14,568 nt of DNA from an uncultured Muribaculaceae bacterium (GTDB lineage: Bacteria; Bacteroidota; Bacteroidia; Bacteroidales; Muribaculaceae). The DNA is taken from the NCBI GenBank assembly GCA_910578075.1, contig CAJTPK010000046.1, positions 1-14,568 of the forward strand. Reading direction: 5' to 3'. Positions 12,844-14,568 of this stretch are shown piece by piece. How positions within the stretch are numbered: position 1 is the stretch's first letter; the number at the start of each line of letters is the position of its first letter. The translations under genes were made by a program, and so were the position numbers. The notes under the pieces were generated by a model, which saw nothing but the letters and a program-made list of their open reading frames with translations, was not told the DNA's origin and made no database searches.

Positions 12844-12870
12844 AGACAGCTTTCGGGCTGTCTTTTTTTT
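12844..12870 (+). terminator. Strong Rho-independent terminator, rightward
   Basis: AGACAGC (12844-12850) and GCTGTCT (12857-12863) form a 7-bp stem with a 6-base loop followed by T8. This is a good intrinsic terminator for rightward transcription. The genes to its left point the other way, so it may insulate the promoter region or end an unrecognised short transcript. Confidence 0.75.
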
Positions 12871-12887
12871 ATTCTCCATTTCGACTC

Positions 12888-12910
12888 AAACCCTTATATG
12901 TGAATGAATA
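12888..12910. repeat. Direct repeat AAACCCTTATAT, copy 1
   Basis: AAACCCTTATAT followed by a TGAA and GAA pattern recurs at 13138-13161, exactly 250 bp away, with about two mismatches in 21 aligned positions plus one extra A. It may bound a structured RNA or mark a duplication. Confidence 0.5.
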
Positions 12911-13117
12911 GGAGTTATCACAAAACTCTTATTCTAATAAAATTGCATATATGAGGAATATATGCCGGATTGATAGCGAAGAGTTATCGATCCCTCCCAG
13001 ACGTTTGCATTTGACCTGCGAGACCCACTCTTAAGAAAGTGGATGAAACTGGTAGATTGAAGAGTCCGGGAAAGAACTGGAATATCATGTAAAAGTGGTA
13101 TTCCATCTTCTTTTTTC
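12911..13117 (+). ncRNA. Candidate structured RNA with terminal hairpin
   Basis: This stretch has no good open reading frame but several possible stems: GAGTT/AACTC near 12912-12928, ACTCTT/AAGAGT between about 13026 and 13065, and a last hairpin GGAATATC/GGTATTCC (13079-13104, two G-U pairs) followed by ATCTTCTTTTTT, which would act as a terminator. No consensus promoter precedes it. It could be a small RNA or a leader of the downstream small genes. This is a prediction by eye. Confidence 0.3.
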
Positions 13118-13137
13118 AAAATTCTGAAATAGTAATG

Positions 13138-13161
13138 AAACCCTTATATATGAAAGAAATA
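13138..13161. repeat. Direct repeat AAACCCTTATAT, copy 2
   Basis: This is the second copy of the repeat at 12888-12910. It lies 29 bp upstream of the first small plus-strand gene. Confidence 0.5.
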
Positions 13162-13189
13162 ACATATAATAAAACCAATAATAAACACA

Positions 13190-13354
13190 ATGAAAATCAA
13201 ACCAATTTTAAAAGGCCTTGAGACCGTAGCGAACTGTATAGTGGTCGCAGGGGCCGCAAAAGCAATCTACAACAAGTTCTCTTCCTCTGACGATGATGAC
13301 GATGACGATGAAGAGGACGAAATCGACGAGGACGATGAAGATGGGGAGGATTAA
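13190..13354 (+). CDS. Small highly acidic protein (54 aa)
   Basis: Residues 1-30 are basic and hydrophobic (MKIKPILKGL, then VANCIVVAGAAKAIYNKF), which could be a short membrane-associated helix. Residues 34-54 are almost only Asp and Glu (21 positions, 19 acidic). An A-rich stretch upstream (AATAAACACA) fits Bacteroidales initiation. The DNA of the tail is GAT/GAC/GAA/GAG-rich, so part of the pattern might come from repeat expansion. Its stop overlaps the next tiny gene by 14 bp. I know no named family. Acidic tails can bind basic proteins or mimic DNA, but no partner is visible. Confidence 0.55.
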   Translation: MKIKPILKGLETVANCIVVAGAAKAIYNKFSSSDDDDDDDEEDEIDEDDEDGED

Positions 13355-13445
13355 AGAAAAACATATCTCCCTGACAGTCCTTGCATTAGAGACAATCACA
13401 TATCTCTTGAAAGCCGCAAAGAAACTTTCAAGCACGATAAAGTAA
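13341..13445 (+). CDS. Possible tiny basic protein (34 aa)
   Basis: It starts inside the end of the acidic gene in another frame (14-bp overlap). GGGGAGG lies just within its start, so no ribosome site can be seen upstream in isolation. The product has basic ends and a helical middle (HISLTVLALETITYLLKAAKKLSSTIK). It is short enough to be chance, but the tight coupling and helical composition favour a real gene. Function unknown. Confidence 0.35.
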   Translation: MGRIKEKHISLTVLALETITYLLKAAKKLSSTIK

Positions 13446-13468
13446 TTAACCCTTTAAAACCAGTTGAC

Positions 13469-13600
13469 ATGAATACAACTTCAATACAACTGACGGCTCC
13501 GGCAATCAAACGGAGAAATAAGCCGAAGGCATCCAATAAGACCTTCGCACTGGCCTTATTAAGGAATCCTTTTCCTGTATGGCCCACTCCGGCGGCATAA
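13469..13600 (+). CDS. Small basic protein (43 aa), hypothetical
   Basis: ATG at 13469 follows CAGTTGAC about 23 bp after the previous stop. The product is basic in the middle (AIKRRNKPKASNK) with a hydrophobic, Pro-rich end (FALALLRNPFPVWPTPAA). It belongs to the run of small plus-strand genes ahead of the DUF3871 gene and precedes the hairpin at 13620. No family is recognised. Confidence 0.4.
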   Translation: MNTTSIQLTAPAIKRRNKPKASNKTFALALLRNPFPVWPTPAA

Positions 13601-13619
13601 ATAATAAGCTGCCACACAT

Positions 13620-13658
13620 AAAAGACTTAGACATGATGAAATTCTGTCTGGTCTTTTT
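13620..13658 (+). terminator. Rho-independent terminator before the DUF3871 gene
   Basis: AAAAGAC pairs with GTCTTTT and AGACA with TGTCT, separated by a TT/G internal bulge, with an 11-base loop (TGATGAAATTC) and a trailing T tract. It separates the small genes from DUF3871, so it may end their transcript or act as an attenuator for the next gene. Confidence 0.55.
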
Positions 13659-13702
13659 CTCTCATTCAAACAAGAATATTAACCAATAAAACCCCATTCA
13701 AC

Positions 13703-14536
13703 ATGGCAAACAACTCTTTAGTGGTGGTACCCAACAACGGTATCATCACACAACCGACATGGGAAGTTCGGGAAGGTCTGCATGACCCATATACCGAAAG
13801 ACATCCCAACTTCATTGAAGGCCCCTCCAACGAAATTTCAATGGAGGAACTGACCTTCAAGAACATCATCCCCACGTTCAGCGATAACTCTCTGACAATA
13901 TCACATCAGAAGTTCATAGAAACAACCCGAAAAGCAGCGGAGGTAATCTTCGGTGCCGGGAACGTAACGACAGCCGAAACACGTTGCTCCCATCCTATCA
14001 TCGGGCGCATTCCTTCGGCACAACACAAGAAGGCATCCGAGCTTAGAGACGATGAAAAAACCATCTTCTATCAGCGTCTTGCATGGATAGCCCATATCAC
14101 GACCCTAACATCCTCAATAAACGGCCAACAGGTTTCACTGACTATTGGTGGAACACGAAGCTATGCAGAGGATAAACTCTATGCCCGTCAGAATCCACAG
14201 CATTTCAGAGTATTCATCGGATTTCGTGTCCGTGTCTGCTCCAATATGATGCTTACCACAGACGGCGTATCAGACAATCTGCTCTGTATGACGGAAGCGG
14301 ACATGTTCCAGAAAGCGTTTGAACTGTTCAACCGGTTCAACGAAGTAAAGGAATCCACTCTCTACAACCTTGAAGCCCTGAACAACACATGGCTTTCACA
14401 AGAACAATCCTGCAAGATAATCGGGAGACTTCGCTTATATCAGGCACTCCCCAACACTCAGCAGAAGGCATTACCACAAATTCTTCTCGGAGACAGCGTG
14501 GTAAATGCAGCAACTGGAAAAGGCGCGAGAGTTTGA
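13703..14536 (+). CDS. DUF3871 family protein, C-terminus cut by an insertion-like end
   Basis: The 277-residue reading starts MANNSLVVVPNN and carries features I recognise from the DUF3871 family of Bacteroidales mobile elements: TFSDNSLTISHQKFIE near 58-73, ETRCSHPIIGRIPSA (about 91-105), RLAWIAHITTL (about 130-140), FRVFIGFRVRVCSNMMLTTDG (about 172-192), and RLRLYQALPNTQQKALPQILLGDSVVNA near the end. Family members are longer, by roughly 50-60 residues from memory. Here the sequence stops after a non-family tail (ATGKGARV), which coincides with a short repeat array. The gene was therefore probably interrupted by an insertion. No enzymatic motif is known for the family. RBS context is A-rich (CCATTCAAC). 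The product, if made, may be inactive. Confidence 0.75.
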   Translation: MANNSLVVVPNNGIITQPTWEVREGLHDPYTERHPNFIEGPSNEISMEELTFKNIIPTFSDNSLTISHQKFIETTRKAAEVIFGAGNVTTAETRCSHPIIGRIPSAQHKKASELRDDEKTIFYQRLAWIAHITTLTSSINGQQVSLTIGGTRSYAEDKLYARQNPQHFRVFIGFRVRVCSNMMLTTDGVSDNLLCMTEADMFQKAFELFNRFNEVKESTLYNLEALNNTWLSQEQSCKIIGRLRLYQALPNTQQKALPQILLGDSVVNAATGKGARV

Positions 14537-14568
14537 CCCCTTCGGGCACGCGGGACTGACCCCTTCGG
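14515..14568. mobile_element. Probable IS21-like insertion end (partial)
   Basis: TGACCCCTTCGG occurs at 14534 and again at 14557, a 23-bp period, with CACGCGG between. This matches the multiple-repeat layout of IS21-family ends. It differs in sequence from the left edge. The junction with DUF3871 lies around 14512-14520, probably at a TG dinucleotide, but the exact base cannot be set without the other flank. Confidence 0.45.

Noticed and set aside
12934..13119. 61-residue minus-strand reading frame
   Set aside because: Low-complexity composition, no neighbour coupling, and it runs across the terminator-like hairpin. Better read as non-coding.
13634..13690. 18-residue frame MMKFCLVFF… before DUF3871
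   Set aside because: It lies within the terminator hairpin and is too short to separate from chance. A leader peptide cannot be excluded.

Overview
The window looks like accessory DNA from a member of the Bacteroidales (Bacteroides, Parabacteroides or Muribaculaceae type). The base composition is AT-rich. Genes lack strong Shine-Dalgarno sites and sit behind the Bacteroidota promoter signature TTG-N19-TAnnTTTG. The protein families (Phage_int_SAM_5-type integrase, DUF3871, DUF3800, STM3941-like, short lipoproteins) fit this order. No rRNA, tRNA, CRISPR array or housekeeping gene was seen. Both ends of the window carry short direct repeats with a 23-24 bp period that resemble IS21-family ends. 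The window is therefore probably an assembly contig bounded by two different insertion sequences.

Layout from left to right. (1) Positions 83-3493, minus strand: a tight five-gene operon of envelope-associated proteins (one secreted, a small two-helix membrane protein, two lipoproteins, one STM3941-like membrane protein). It resembles the orphan immunity-gene clusters of Bacteroidales. (2) Positions 3796-5044, plus strand: a DUF3800 protein overlapping a 178-residue protein with a RelE/barnase-like C-terminus. Its two sides carry copies of one conserved stem-loop (around 3650-3695 and 5430-5475). (3) Positions 5045-5575: no protein gene, but a possible ~60-nt small RNA unit, two related palindromes with compensatory stem changes, and the second stem-loop copy. 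(4) Positions 5576-7012, minus strand: a complete tyrosine recombinase. Its leader starts with a hairpin and its promoter region holds two tandem 13-bp repeats. (5) Positions 7479-12741, minus strand: a seven-gene unit. In transcription order it has a small XRE regulator, a 237-residue protein with possible ADP-ribosyltransferase-like features, a PD-(D/E)XK nuclease-like protein, a 217-residue partner, a 472-residue protein, a 155-residue protein and a RES-domain protein. The first three junctions are overlapping or nearly so. One Bacteroidota promoter lies upstream. (6) Positions 12742-13189: a strong plus-strand terminator, a 250-bp repeat-flanked segment that may encode a structured RNA, then (13190-13600) three tiny plus-strand genes, one of them extremely acidic. 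(7) Positions 13703-14536: a DUF3871 gene whose 3' end is cut by the right-hand insertion-like end.

Taken together this is a recombinase-centred accessory island. The left side (probable immunity genes plus a DUF3800/nuclease-like pair, separated by repeated palindromes next to a tyrosine recombinase) recalls the recombinase-associated acquired interbacterial defence clusters reported in gut Bacteroidales. The right side is my best candidate for a little-described defence system: a self-regulated operon combining a PD-(D/E)XK nuclease-like protein with a RES-type NAD-consuming domain. These functional readings are inference from motifs and context, with no database search behind them.
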